A stretch of DNA of 64,000 bases from Brugia malayi (lineage: Eukaryota; Nematoda; Chromadorea; Rhabditida; Onchocercidae): contig NW_025062477.1 in assembly GCF_000002995.4 (NCBI RefSeq), positions 12,382,696-12,446,695 of the forward strand, written 5' to 3'. Positions within the stretch are counted from its first letter, which is position 1, and the number at the start of each line of letters is the position of its first letter. Under the pieces are notes generated by a model. It was not told the DNA's origin. It did no database searches and worked only from the letters and a program-made list of their open reading frames with translations. Below, one piece after another: positions 29,801-44,800 of the stretch. The position numbers and the translations under genes are program-made.

Positions 29801-32800
29801 AAATAAATAGACAAAACAGGCAAAGAAATAGATAGACAAAGCAGGCAAAGAAATAAAAAATAACCAAATAGAATTAATGAATAAACTGATAAACAGGCAG
29901 ACATATAAATAAATGAGTTGAAAAACAAACAAACAAATGATCAAAGAAATAAACAATGAAAAAATAAAATTAATGAATAAACTGATAAATAAACAAACAA
30001 ATAAAAATAATAAATAAATCCATAAACAAACCTTGTTGCTTTTGACTGGTAATAAACGTTTTAATGAGTTGTTCGGTAGTTTGAGTATACAACGATAAGG
30101 CATATTTCAATGATTGCAATTCAGGTGATTTCTCGAAGAACGATTTCTTCAATCCTTGACCACCGGCATGAAAACATTCTTTTACAGCATCTAATGCTGC
30201 ATCCAATACTGTACACTGCTTTGGAGTTAATGAACGCTCATATTCTCGAGCAATATCCTAAATTACTTTAATTTTAATTAATTAAATATCCAAAAAAAAC
30301 GAGGAATCATTATTTATTATTAATCCAAATATTTTCAAAAAAAAAAAAAGAAATTACTTAAAAAAGTAAAGGCAAAAAAAGAATTTTAATAATCCATCTT
30401 AAATAATTATTGGTACAAGTATACATTTAAATTATATTTGCTAACAAAAAAAAAACTTTTTTTTGTTAAAATAACAAATTAAGTTAAAGAAGAAAAAAAA
30501 ATACTAAAAATAAAATAACATAAACTATTATAAGTAATTATATTATAAGTATAAATAACTATATTTGTATTATAAGTAATTATATTATAAGTATAAACTA
30601 TTACAAGTAATTATATTTGTATAATAAGTATTAAAAATTATGAGTAATTACGTTAGAATTACAAGTAATTATATTTGAAAAAAAAAATACAATAAAATAA
30701 AAGTTTCATTAAAATGATAAGATAATGTATTAATTAGTAAAATGATTGATTTACCATCATTTCCTTCACTGAACTTATATTTTTCACTTCTTTTAAATGA
30801 GTTGACATTAGCTTTGTCATATCACAGAATACTTCTGCATTTGGTATTTGTTTCAAAATCTAAAAATAAACAAATAGTTATATAATAATCGAAATTTCAA
30901 TAATAATCATTTCAGACTAAATAAAATTACAATTATAAGTAAAAAATAAATTTTCAACTTCATAAATTTTAAAAATAAAGAACAAAAAAAAAAAAAAAAA
31001 AAAAAAAACTTTTTTATTGAATTAAAACTTTGAATAGCATAAATATTTGAAAACATTTTTGTTCCTTTCAGTAATTGAGTTTTATTTCTTTTTTTATTAT
31101 TTTTATTTTTTTTTTAACTTTCTTTTAATACATCAAAAATTTTTAATACTTTTAATAACTAACTTTTATTTTCACAAAATTTTCAACAATTACTGTAGCT
31201 GAGAATTTCAATAAATTATTATGACTAATTATAATGCAAAAATTAAAATTATTGAATATAAAATTTTAAAAAAGAAAAAATCAATAAATTATACTGCTTT
31301 ATTATCAAGCGGTGGTAAAACAACCAATTTTTCCATGCTTGTTATCGTTGCTCGCCATAATTCCTATAAAAAATAAATTAAAATCAAATTTTCTCATCAT
31401 TAATTTTTTTTTTAAATATTTCAAATGAATGACTGGATACTGATCAAATTTAGAATTAATTATTTTTAATTCTATTTTTTTTAGTAATTTTTTTTTTTTT
31501 TTTAAATAATTTTAATAATCAAATCATAAGATGTAAACTCTTAAATGTTTATTTTTAAGTATTTTTTAAAAAATTTCCATAAAAAAAAAAAAAAAAGAAA
31601 TCATTATTCTTTCCTATTTTATTCGTTTATTATTATCAGTTATCTTTTTCTTTTTCTTTTTAATTTCGTAGAATTGATAAAAATTAAAGTTTAAATTTTA
31701 GGAAACGATGAAAAAAAAAATTCAATTCCTGCTAACAACTGTATGTAATTCGTTTTCAAATTCAAATGTCTTCAATTTTTAACTTTCTTTTAAAATTTTA
31801 ATTTAAATTGTAAATTAATTTCATTAATTACAATTTCATTCTTAATTAATTGAATAAATTTGAAAATTATACTTTCAGCAAATACTTTAATACTGTCTTT
31901 TCGCATTGTGATGCATAATCTTGCAATTTATCCTCCAATAATTCCATCAGTGGTTCAAGTACCGAATCTACCTCCTAAAATTTTATTTCAATTTTTATTT
32001 CCATTTCATTAATAATTCCATTGTTGAAACTGATCAAAAGTAATTTTTCAAAAAAATAAATAAATAAGATTAAAATTTTTAAATTATGAATGAAAAAATT
32101 TATATCTCTTTTGCAAATTTATTTAAATAGATAATAATTTTTTGCAAATTTTAAATAAATAATATCGATACAATTAATGTAAACAATATATTTCATCAAT
32201 TTCTATCATAAATATGATGACAAAGGAATATGAATGAATTTGCTTAAGCTATTAGTTTCAATTTAATTTATTTTAATAAAAATTAATGCGACAAATATTT
32301 TAACATAGAATATTAAATTGCTAGAAGAATATGTTGCAAAAAAAAATTGTTAAAACAATATAATTAATTTAAAAAAAAAAGCCAAAAAAACCAAAAAAAA
32401 CAGAAAAAACGGAAAGAAAAATCGATTATAATTTGTTTATTTCAATTAAATTGATGTTAATTATTATTATTATTTTAATATAAAATATTAAATTAACAAT
32501 GAAAAAATGGCTTACTGCAACTAATTGACTTTTCGGCAGTTGTGGCCCTTTAATTTTACTCAAAATAACGCCCAATTTATTCATTTGTACATGAATATTT
32601 GGCACTAAACTTTCCACAAATTGTCCTGATAATTTATTTAAAACAGCATTAAGCTTCTTCTGAAGATTATTTAATACGGTATTTGCAGTTGGATCAAGAT
32701 TTGGACCACCCATATTCTCGTAGATTTTCTCCAATTGTACCCTAAAATAGATCAAAAATTTAAAATTAAACATTTATACAACATTCCATTGAATATTATC

Positions 32801-35800
32801 ACTAGAATTGTAAAATTATTACTGGTTAAATTATCAGTGTAAGAATAGATATTGCATTGATAAGATTATCAGTATAATTTGAATATGTTGATCAAGTTAA
32901 TAATGTACTGTTTGATAGTACATTGATCATGCTGCTAGTATAACTGTATAATAAATATTGCACTGATCAAATTATCATTATCAGAGTAATTGGAAACATT
33001 ACACTGATCAGATTATCAGTATAAATGATTATTGGTATAATTGTAGAAAATATATTATCAGGTTATCAGTATAACTGCAGGGATAACACTGATTAGGTTA
33101 TCAGTATGACTGCAGGGATTACACTGATCAGGTTATCAGTATAACTGCAGGGATTACACTGATCAGGTTATCAGTATGACTGCAGGGATTACATTGATCA
33201 GGATTACATTGATCAGATTATCAGTATGACTGCAGGGATTACACTGATCAGGTTATCAGTATGACTGCAGGGATTACATTGATCAGATTATCAGTATGAC
33301 TGCAGGGATAACACTGATCAGGTTATCAGTATGACTGCAGGGATTACACTGATCAGGTTATCAGTATAACTGCAGGGATTACACTGATCAGGTTATCAGT
33401 ATGACTGCAGGGATTACATTGATCAGGTTATCAGTATAATTACGAAGATTATACTAACTCATTAATGTAATCAGACTTTAGGAACTATATTGAACAGATT
33501 ATCAGTACAACTTTAGCGATTAAATCGATCAGATTATCAGCATAACTTCAGATTTTGCAGTGATAAAATTATTACTTGATGATAACACATTAATCAAATC
33601 AATTACTATAACTGCATTACAATATAAATACTTGCATGTTTGCATGCAAATGCTATTGCATAATTTGCAAACACGAAAGTGTAAGTATGAAAAATATAAA
33701 CTGATAATCACTTTTCTTTTTCCTTTTTTTTTTTTTCAAATCATTATTCTGCAAAACTGAAAATTTTCATTTGTATTTGAATGTTTGCAATTTTATTTAG
33801 TATTATTTAGTACAAATTTAGTTATTCAGTATAAATTTATATAATTCAGTAACAAATTCAGTTATGCGACAAAAATTTTGTATTTTTTGGAAAAAAAAAA
33901 TGAAAGAAATATATCAAAAAAAAAAAAAGAAAAAAATATATTGAAAAACTTTTTTCTTTTCTTTTTTTTTCCAATTCCAAATATCGTATGCTATGAGAAA
34001 AAAAATTCTTTTTTCAAAAATTTAAAACTTCATTCATATTTTAGTGCATTAAAATGATTTGTCAGGAAAAAATAGTAAAAATTCGAGAAAGAAAAACCTT
34101 TTTACCTCTTTTTTAAGTTTATAAATTAATTTCTTTTTTTTGATAATTAAATTATCAATTATTTATGAATTAAAATGTTTACTATTTTTTATAATCTCTT
34201 TGTTTATTCATAAATTTAAACCTTTATTTAGTTAAAAATTTTCCACATATTTAACAATTTCAACTTTCATTTTTAATTTTTTTTTTTTGAAATTATATTT
34301 GAAAAAAGAAAAAAAAAAGAATTTTAAAAAAGAAACAGAAAAATTAAAACAAACCGAAGTTGTTGAACATTATTCATCAGTATGCATGCAAGTTTTTCAT
34401 CACTAACAAATTTGTTAAAATCCTTTTGCACCATATCAGCATATGCTAGCAAAACTTTATTTAGTGTTTTCGAAAATCGTTTCATCATATCCGCATACAC
34501 TTCCGGATTTGGACAATCCATCTACAATATTCCGGATTAAGTAAATGGAAATTATGAATGTTGAAGATGCTGAATATACGTATATATGTAGCAAACTGGA
34601 AGACAAAAAAGAAAAATACAAAAACAAATTGATTTCCGGATCCGACTAATAATTCATTCACACACTTTAGAAATTATGAATAAAATGGAAATTGTGAATG
34701 TCAGGTATGGTAAGGAGTTAAAAAAAAAAAAAAAAAACAAGAAGAGACAGACAGGTTTCCGGATTCGGTTAATAATTTATCTCTATAATATTTAGGATTG
34801 GTAAAACGGAAATTATGAGTGCTAGAAATGTTGAATGTAACAAGTTGAAAAACAAAAATAAATACAAAAACAAGTTAATTTCCGGATCCGGCTAGTAATT
34901 CATCTACACATTTAGGAAATCATGAACGAAATGGAAATTATGGATGTCAGAGATGATAGCAAGTTGGAAAAAAACAGATTGGTTTCCGGATTTAGTTAAT
35001 AATTCATTTCTGTAATATTTAGGATTGGTAAAACGGAAATCATGAGTGTTAGAGATATTGAATATAGCAAATTAGAAAAATAAAAAAAAAATACAAAAAC
35101 AGGTTGATTTCCGGATTCAGATAATTCAACTATTGCTTGATCTGTTGAAAATTTAATTAATTATTTTATGAAATTTCGTGAATTTTTGTTTTTTTTTTTT
35201 TCATCTTTTTTTAAAAAAAATAAAAAATTAAGCAATGAAATATGTGAATGAAAAATGTAAATATTTCTCATAATATAAAATGCATTTCCTTTTCTTTTAT
35301 TTTTTAAAAATTTATTAAATAACTTCTAATTTTTGTTTTGTTTTTTTTTTTTTTTTTTTTTGAAAAATTTCAATTTCCTTAGGTTTTGCATAATTTAATA
35401 AATTTTAAAAATAATAAGCTTTTCAAGAAAATAACTTTAATTTCCTTATTTTTTCAGTTATAAAGAAGTGAATCAATTTTGAATTCGATTTTATTCAAAA
35501 ATAAAAATAAATTATTTCTTTTTTTTTTTTGCAAAAATAAAAAAATTTCTCACATTATTTTGATTTATTTATTTGTTTACTTTTTTTTTTATATATTATT
35601 TGCTTTTATTTTTTTTGTCGCATAATTCGTCCAATTATTTTCATATGCGCAAATTGCATTCATTTTAACACATTTATTATTTGTATAATTCAATTTATCA
35701 ATGCAAAATTCTTTTCTTTTTTTTTTTTTGAAAAAAAAAAAATGAAATGGAAAAAGGAAAAAATTTCTTAAATTTTCTTCAAATTTCTACACTAATTTAA

Positions 35801-38800
35801 AATTAAATTTGACTAATTTTTTTTCTCATTTAAAAGCTTTAAAATATCCAAAAAGTTTCATAAAGCAAACAATTTCTTAATTTTTAATAATTTTATTACA
35901 AAAGAAAAGAAAAAGAGTGAGAAAGGAATAAATTTTTATTGAAACATTTCAAAAATTTCATAAAACAATTTCTGAATAAATTTTATTTTTTTTGAAATTT
36001 TCTTCAAACTTCTGCAACCAATTTATTCAATTTTTCATTTTTCATTTTTTTTTTTTATTTAAAAACTTTAAAAAGTCTCATAAAGCAAAAAATTTTTTAA
36101 TTTTAATTATTTTATTATAAACAAAAAAAAAAGGAAGGAAGGAAAGAATAATAAATTTTTAAAAATTTTCTTCAAAACTACTACATTAATTTATTTATTT
36201 TTCTTTTCATTTCAAAACTTTTTCACGAAAACAAACAAATTTCATAATTTGAATTAATTAATTAATTACAAAAAAAAAAAAAAGAAAAGAAAGAATATTA
36301 ATTTGAAAATAATCCTACCTGTTTCAATAATTTTAATGCTTCATTAAGCTGTGTGAATACATCAATAACAGAATTTGAAAATTTCGTATGCTCCGATGTT
36401 TGTGGAAAGTTATCACTTTTATCACGATTGTATGCATTTCGTAGAATATCCATCGAATGCTCATCATTTTCATTTAACCAATCCATTACAAATGGTATAA
36501 ACCAACTGCACAAAAATTAAAAAATAAAAAAAAATAAAAATAAAAACAAAAAAAAAAAAATTTGAAAAAATGAGATTGAATTGATTTTTTTTTTTTTTGT
36601 AAATAATATTCAAATATTCGAATAATATTGGTAATAATAAAATAAAAATAAATTTAATATTAAAATATTAATAAAATATGAATGAAACTAATTTAATATT
36701 TACAAATATTGGAAAATTTTCATATATTTATAACAGTTTTTATTTTAGTAAATAATCAATTTTAATTAATGTAATTAATGTTATCAAATGGCAAAAAAAA
36801 ACAATAATAACAAAATAAAAACAAAAAAGTGTAATAAATTTAAATCTAATCAAATTTTTCATTTTCAAACTCTAATATATTAGTAATTAGAAAAAAATAA
36901 ATTTTGTCATCCTTTTTAAAAAAAAATATTGAAAAGTTAAATATGAAATTAAAAAAGACAAATAAACAACTTTTTAGCATAGTTATTTGTTTGTTTTGTT
37001 TCTTCTTAAAATATATTTACTTCCTTTCTCTCTTTTTTTTCTTTTTATAATTGTTTTATAAACAAAAAATATTCCTGCAATAATTATTAATTTCCAATAT
37101 ATTATTTTATATAAAATATTTGTCACTTTTTACGCAAAAAATAAATTAAAATAGCAATTATTTGTAATACAGTATTTTATACTGTTTTAATTACAATCTT
37201 AAAAATTTAATTATTATTTAAAAGAATTAATTTCTTAAAAGATAAAAGAAATATTAATTACAATCTTAAAAATTTAATTATTATTTAAAAAGAATTAATT
37301 TCTTAAAAGATAAAAGAAAAATAGAAAATGAAATGTAAGAAAATCTTACGCAGGAAATTCCGGAATTGAATCTTTATACTGTGGTAAGTCAGCTACATAC
37401 TTAAAGTAAAAGCCTTTAACTTTGAAATATAAATTCATATATTCCGGTGTAGAGCATTTCTTTGTTTGTGCATGTTCTGAAATAGGAAGGAAAAAAAATA
37501 AAAGAAAAACAATTTCGTATTAAATTAATTTATTTCAATTCCGTAAAATTTTACGGAAAAATTAAATTCAATTTTAATCTTAATTTGATTCATTCTGGTT
37601 TCGTAATTTTTCACGTAAGAGTTAAACTACTTAGTTAGACGCAAACGTTTCATACACTAATTTGATTCAACTCACTTTCGTAATTTTTCACGTAAGAGTT
37701 AAACTACTTAGTTAGACGCAAACGTTTCATACACTAATTTGATTCAACTCACTTTCGTAATTTTTCACGTAAGAGTTAAACTACTTAGTTAGACGCAAAC
37801 GTTTCATACACTAATTTGATTCAACTCACTTCCGTAATTTTTCACGTAACAAAACAATTCTAAGCATTTTATACTAATTTGATTCATTCCATTTCCGCAA
37901 TGTTTCACGTAACAAAACAATTCTAAGCATTTTATACTAATTTGATTCATTCCATTTCCGCAATGTTTCACGTAAAAGTTCAACAATTCTAGGTATTTTA
38001 TATTAATTCGATTTATTTCACTTCCGTAACTTCTCACGTACGAGTATTATTAAGATTATTATCGTTGTTATAACTATTATTATTTATTATGAATTGCAAA
38101 ATAGAATAAATTATGAGAAGAAAAAAAATTAATTTTTTCCTCTTAAATTAAATTTCACATTCCAATTTCTTATTTCCCTTTGTTTTTTTTTTTCTTTCTT
38201 TGCAATTAAATTTAATTGAAATGAAATTAATATTAATAACAATTTTGCTAACCTTCTAATGCCATTTGTAAATCAGTTTTATACAATTGCCATAGTGTTG
38301 CAGCGGATAAATTACCCACACTTAATTCCTGCGGGAATTGATTTAGTACAGGTGTATAGATATTTTTATCATCTTCAATTACCCGCATCATATAATCAAG
38401 AAAATCAAACCAAAAATTAACACTATCAGCTGATGGGCCACCATCTTCACAACAACTTTCAAACATTAATTGATATGTTGCCTGAAAAATAAATTTCAAA
38501 AATTAAATTTAAACTAAATATTTATTAATTTAAAGAAAAAAAATCAATATATTCTTATTTTCAAGAATTTCTTTCTTTTTTTCTTTTTTTACTTCATAAT
38601 GTATGCAAAATATAGTCTATTATATTTTAATTTTCGAAAAAAAAAAAAAAAAACAAATCGAAATATAAATTTTGCATATTGTTTTCTTCTTTCTCATTTT
38701 TTTTTTTTTGTTTGTTTATTTTTTTTCTCAATTAAATTATTAATTTTCAAAATTATATTATAAGAATAAAAAATATTTGCTTCAAAATTTTTTTCAAAAA

Positions 38801-41800
38801 ATTAAATTAAATGAAATTATCTTACCTGCATGCAAGCTTTAGCGCATTCACTTACAACATTAGATGCACGTGGTGGACTTGCTAATTCTAATACTTTCAT
38901 ACGAAAAAATGTTATCGATGTTAGCAAATCGACCGTTGATTTTAAATCAGTTAATTTGGCAGGCGATGATGATGGAAAATATTTCTGCAATCATTTTTTA
39001 ATTATTAATTAATAATTTAAAAAAGAAAAGATTCATTAGTAATATTAATAAAGTAAAGTAATTGTATATTAACTGTGTATGCTTAAAATAAATAACAGAT
39101 AATAAAAATGTAAAAAAAAATTAATAGATAATGAAGTTAAAATAAATTAAGTAATCGATTAATGGATAGTGAAGTAAAAATAAGTTAAGTAATCGATTAA
39201 TGGATAGTGAAGTAAAAATAAATTAAGTAATCGATTAATGGATAGTGAAGTAAAAATAAGTTAAGTAATCGATTAATGGATAGTGAAGTAAAAGTAAAAG
39301 TAAAAGTAAACTAAATAATAGAAAGTAATAATAAAGTAAATAATAATAAAAAAATAAATGAAAGATAATGAAATAATTAAATAATCTATTAGGTATATTA
39401 TTCGTTACTGTTATCATCATTATTATTATCATTATTATTATTATTCATTACTTAATTATTACTTAATTATTATTTAATTATTATATTACTTAATTATTAT
39501 ATTATTCATTACCTAATTCATAACTGAGATATATATCAAAAATGAAACAAATCATATCGGTGCGTAATTAATTCAAAAGTATGATATATGATTATACTTA
39601 AATATAAAATAAAATATTTGATAAAAATAAAAACGAAATGTGAAAAGTAAGTTATAAATTGAAAGGTAAATGTATTATTAGTTGATAAATTTGTTTAATT
39701 AATTCTAATATAGGCTTTAAATTATATTTTAAACTGATTATATTAAGTATCGTATTAATAAGCTATTTGAATATTTCAAATTGATTAAACCCCAAGTATT
39801 AATCGGTGCTAATAAATTATTCGAAAATTTTAAAATCATTAAATCAAAAATAAATTTTTTGAGCAAAAATCAATAGGAAATTAAATCATTTACTAATTTC
39901 AATAATTTTCAAACATATTCAAAAATCTAACAGAAAAGAACATATGAAATGAAAAAAAAAAAAGGCGTCAAAAAATATTTGAATTGAAATTCTTTTATAA
40001 AATAACAAGTTTTTATATATGCGAAAAAAAAAAAAAAAAGAAATAACAGTTTAAAACAAATATATGTTTTTATAAAATTATTCAAATTAATAAAATATTA
40101 TTTATGTTAATTGATCAAATAAAAATAAATCAATAAATGAGATGGAATTAAATTCAAATAAAATGAAAAATGGTTTAAATTAATAAGATGGGATATTAAT
40201 TCAATATATAATACTAAAAAAGATTAATGTATTTTGAATGAGAAAAAAAAATAATTATTTTATGCAAATGTATCGCTTTTCTTTTTGAATTCCTATCTTA
40301 GTTTTATTTATGTTTTTTTTATTTTTCTTAAAAAATTCATTTTCATTCAATTTTTTCAAGTTGTAAACAATACAATTGTTTAGCACTTCTATTAAAATTT
40401 TAAATAAATTTTTAAATATGGTCAAATTTTTGCACATCTAATTTTGATTTAGAAAAAATAATTGTAATATATAACATTTATAAAATTTAATTTTTTTTTT
40501 TTTTTTTTTTTTTTTTTGAACTTTCAATTAATTAGCTATGTCTAGAAAATGAGGAAAAATGCTTCATAAAATGGTTGTTTCGATTTTTCTTTCCAAATAT
40601 AAATTTGAATTTAAATTTATTGATTTCAAAAAGAAAAAAAGACAATTTGAATTTTCAAAAAAAAAAAAACTTTCAAATATAATTTATTTCTGTGAAATTT
40701 CAAATGTTATTTTTTTCATTTAATTACAAATTATAATCTAAATGAATAATCAATTATCTAAATCGTTAAATTATAATGAAAAGATTTGAAATTATTTATA
40801 TTAAAATAAAGAAATATTATACATTTTGAACAGTTATAGCAAAGGTTAAAAATCCCATATAAAAGTTTAAATAAATTTAAATAAAAAAAAGAAAAAAAAA
40901 TTAAATGATTAAATGTACTATTATTCAATTATTATTTTAATGCTTTTGAATAAACGATTGCATAAAATGAGAAAAATATTGAATAAGAAAGTATGAAAAT
41001 AATTTTGAGCAGCGGAAAAATGCATTCAATTAAAAACAAAAATATATTTCAAAATAAAAAAATAAAAAAAAAAAAAAAGAAAAATGAAAAGCTTTTTAAG
41101 ACTTCGAAAGGAAATGGCAATTTTATTCGTTTTATATTTTCCTTTTGTTTTATCTTTTCGTTTTCTTTATTTTTCTCTCACCAAATATTTATAAATAAAA
41201 TTGAAAAATTTTTCTTTTAAATTATTAAATGATAAAAATTTATTATTTAGGAATAAAAATAGGAATGTATTTGCTTTAAAAAAAAAAAAAAAGAAAAAAG
41301 AATAATGAGATTATTTATACTGTATTATTTATATTTATAATGCTTTTAAGAAAAATAAAAATAAAAGAAAATATTGCTTAATTAAAATTTAGTACTCCCG
41401 AGATATCTCAATACACAATGGTTGTTTATTAACATTTTTAATATAATTTTGAATTGATTAAATTTTTGTACTTTTAATTTTGGTACAAACTTTGTTAGAA
41501 AAGCTAGCAATTAAAAGTGGTAAAAAGTAATTGCAAAATTATCTAAAAAAATATTTTCTGCTCAGATAAAGTAAATTATTATCATTTAATCACTTAACAT
41601 ATCTTACTTAAATTAATGATACACAATATCATTTATCAATATTAAATGATTAATAAAATCTTCTAAAAATAACTCGCAAAATCTTTACTTTATTATATTT
41701 GTGTAAAATAAAATCAAACAAAGTTAAAGTTTCATATTTAAAAGTAATGATTAGCTAAGACATAGCCATTACAATGATAACTCTAATCACTTATATTAAC

Positions 41801-44800
41801 ATTTATCAATAAAAGATGATTAATAAAGTCTTCTAAAAATAAAATGCATGATTTTTAATTTAAGAAGCTTAAAAACTTTTAGTATATTTATGGCTAAAAA
41901 AAAATGATATTAAATTTATTGAAAAATGATTGCCATTTCTTTCTTCAATGACTTTCTTATTGAAATTTATAGTTGAAAATTTATTACAATAATAAGTTTA
42001 CATACATATTTCATTTATTTACTCTTGAAACTTTAACAATAAATATTAAATTTAATACATTTTAAATTTTTATTAAATTTAATAGAGATTTAATTCCCGA
42101 AATATCCTGATAAATTTTAAATTTTTAAAATGTTAAAAATAATAAATAATATGATAATAGTACAAAATTTCCTATCATAATATTCCAATGATAACTTAGT
42201 AAATTATATTTGTGATTTATTAAATTTTTCAATTTAAATGAATTTAGAAAATTTAAAAAAAAAAATAAAAATTTCTAAATGAGAAAATAGACAATTTTTT
42301 AAAAAAAGTGGTAGCAGCAACAAAAAATTTGAGAATATTCTCAAATAATTGAAAGATTATGAAAAGGAAATCAATATTTGTTGACAACTAATTAATTAAA
42401 ATCATCTATTTTGGGTTAAATATTGCTAACAATTATAAAAATTTGAATATATTTTATACAAACCAATCAAATTTTCTCTTTTTCCATCTTTTCTCTCTCT
42501 CTCTCTCTCTCTTCTTCCTTTTCATTCGCTTTCCGTTTTTACTTTTAAAATTTGTATATTTCTTTGGTAAATTTTCGAAACTTTTTTTGCATTACTATTA
42601 CAAAAAATTTTTTTTGAGGTATTTGAATGAAGTTTTAGGATTAAAATTATAAATTTGTAAATTTAATTTAGAAATAAATAAATTTTAAAAATGAATAATA
42701 AATTGCTTGCAAAAATCTTAACAAATTGCAATTTATTATAATTATTATTCATTTATTTCATTTTTCTAAGTAATAATTTTTATAATTTGAAAAAAAGAAT
42801 TACCAATTTTTTTTAGTTGAATAAATATTGCCCATAATTATAAAAATTTCGCTATTATCGAGAAAAGAAAATGAAACGAACTGTTTTTTTTTTTTTTGAA
42901 TCGAATTTATGAATGAAATATAAAATAATTGAAGGTAAATTATAAAAAACAAATAAACAAAACTTAAATTTACTCATTTTATGAATTTGAAAAAGGAAAA
43001 AGATAATTTACCTGGCAAATAAATAAAAAAATAAAAGGCAGTTTATTTAATATATGAAAAGAAAAAATTAATCTATATGGATTAAAAATGCAATCTAATC
43101 GAAGTAATAAATGAATTTAAAAAGAAAAAAAAAATTTCAATCTATTTGATATATTAACCAAAAATGAAGGCAATTTACCAAATAGACAGACTGAAAAAAA
43201 AAAAAAAAAAAAAAAGGGAAAAAGAGATATTTACCCAATAAATGGATAAAAAGAATGAAATTTGCCCAACAAATGAATAAAACAACAATCAAATATAGGA
43301 ATAAAAAAAAAAAAAAAAAAAACGCAATTTATTCAATAAATAAATGAAAAAGGAAAGGTAACCTACCCTATATATAGGTAAAAAACAGATGGAATTTGCC
43401 CAATAACTGAATGAAAAAAAAAAAAAACCGAAATAAATCAATCCAATATATAAAGAAGATAAAGAAAAGTAAATCTATCCAATATATAAACAAAAGAAAG
43501 AAAAATAAATCTACCCAAAATAAAATAAAACAAAGAAAGGTAAATTTACCCATCATATGAATTAGGCAAGCAAATTTACCCGATACATTGATAAATCAAT
43601 TCGTAATGAATTATGCAACTGATCCAATAGTTTAACAAATCGATCGCGGCCAAAATTAGAAGCATTGAAGCGATCAGATGCGGAAACAGCTGACGTAGCG
43701 GTCGTATGAGCGTAATATGCGTTAATATTAGCTAGAAGTGTTGAGAGTACGGCCGGAACACCGGAACACATATAACGTGTGCAGAGACACGCAAAATGTG
43801 TCATTGCCTGAATGAAATATTTATTGCTGATAAATAAGAAAAAGAAAGAAGAATTAGTCTTAAAGTTAAATAATTTAATTAAAATTGACATTGAAAAGAA
43901 AATTAATTTTATTTTGAGTAAAAATAAATGAAACAAAATTTGCAAAAGAAAATTTTATTCTCTTTTCCGTTTTTTTATTATACCATAACATTTAATATAA
44001 ATAAATACCATAACATTTAATATAAATAATAAAAAGATACCATAACATTTAATATAAATAATAAATAATAATTATGATAAAAGTATCACACTGATTTGTT
44101 AGTTACTTATAATAAGAATTGAACTTTTATCACGTTATTTTGTTAAATTAACACGTCAAAATCACGCTTTCGTTCTATGAATACGTCAAATTATTCATTG
44201 TTTTTGTGGTAATTTTTGATTGTATTATGTGGAAAAATTAAAACATATAGTCAGTTTTTTTTTTTAATTTGCACAAATTTATTACAAACGTATCAGATTT
44301 AAATTATTATACAAAACTAAAAAAGAATCTCGATTTTATTTGCATTATTTTTTTTTTTTTTTTCATTATTATTAGAAAAACAAAAAATTCATTACATTTA
44401 ATAACTAATAAAAAATTATTATTAAAAAAATTATTTTATTAAAAAAAAAAAATTGCAGCTATATTAACCTGATATATACTTTCGATACCATAACGCATAG
44501 CAAATTCATCACAAATTTCCTGACCGGTATCATCAAAATATACCTTCCATGAATCATCTTTTATTTCCGGTAATCGTACTTCATCCTGTTCCGTGCAATG
44601 ATGCTATAAATGAATGAATGGAAAATTTATTTGCAGATAAACATTAATCGTATGATAAATAAGAAAAAAACAAACAAATAAATAAATAAAATAGATAGCT
44701 AAGAAACAAAAAAAAAAAACAAAAGAATAAATAAGCATGCAATAATAATGGTAATGAAAATGAATAAAGTAAACAAATAATAATGGTAAACATAAAGGAT

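Larger units (their letters stand above)
30032..44603 (-). other. unc-13: UNC-13 MUN domain (exons 12-23)
   Basis: Twelve exons encode about residues 550-1202, the helical-rod module that catalyses SNARE assembly by opening syntaxin. Diagnostic stretches: [40 protein letters not shown] and [17 protein letters not shown] (exons 12-13); [18 protein letters not shown] (exon 14); [14 protein letters not shown] (exon 15); [15 protein letters not shown] (exon 17); [18 protein letters not shown] and [11 protein letters not shown] (exon 18); [19 protein letters not shown] (exon 21); [23 protein letters not shown] and [19 protein letters not shown] (exon 23). Every junction here is phase-consistent. 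The introns are large and repeat-filled; that after exon 13 is 4595 bp. Confidence 0.93.

Noticed and set aside
29475..30103. Several minus-strand frames of 71-121 aa rich in Phe, Leu, Cys and Val, looking like membrane proteins
   Set aside because: They come from an AAAC/AAAT-type low-complexity intron; the complement lacks stops by composition.
37804..38037. 77-aa frame with repeated [19 protein letters not shown]
   Set aside because: Product of the 63-bp intronic repeat; no start context or splice support.
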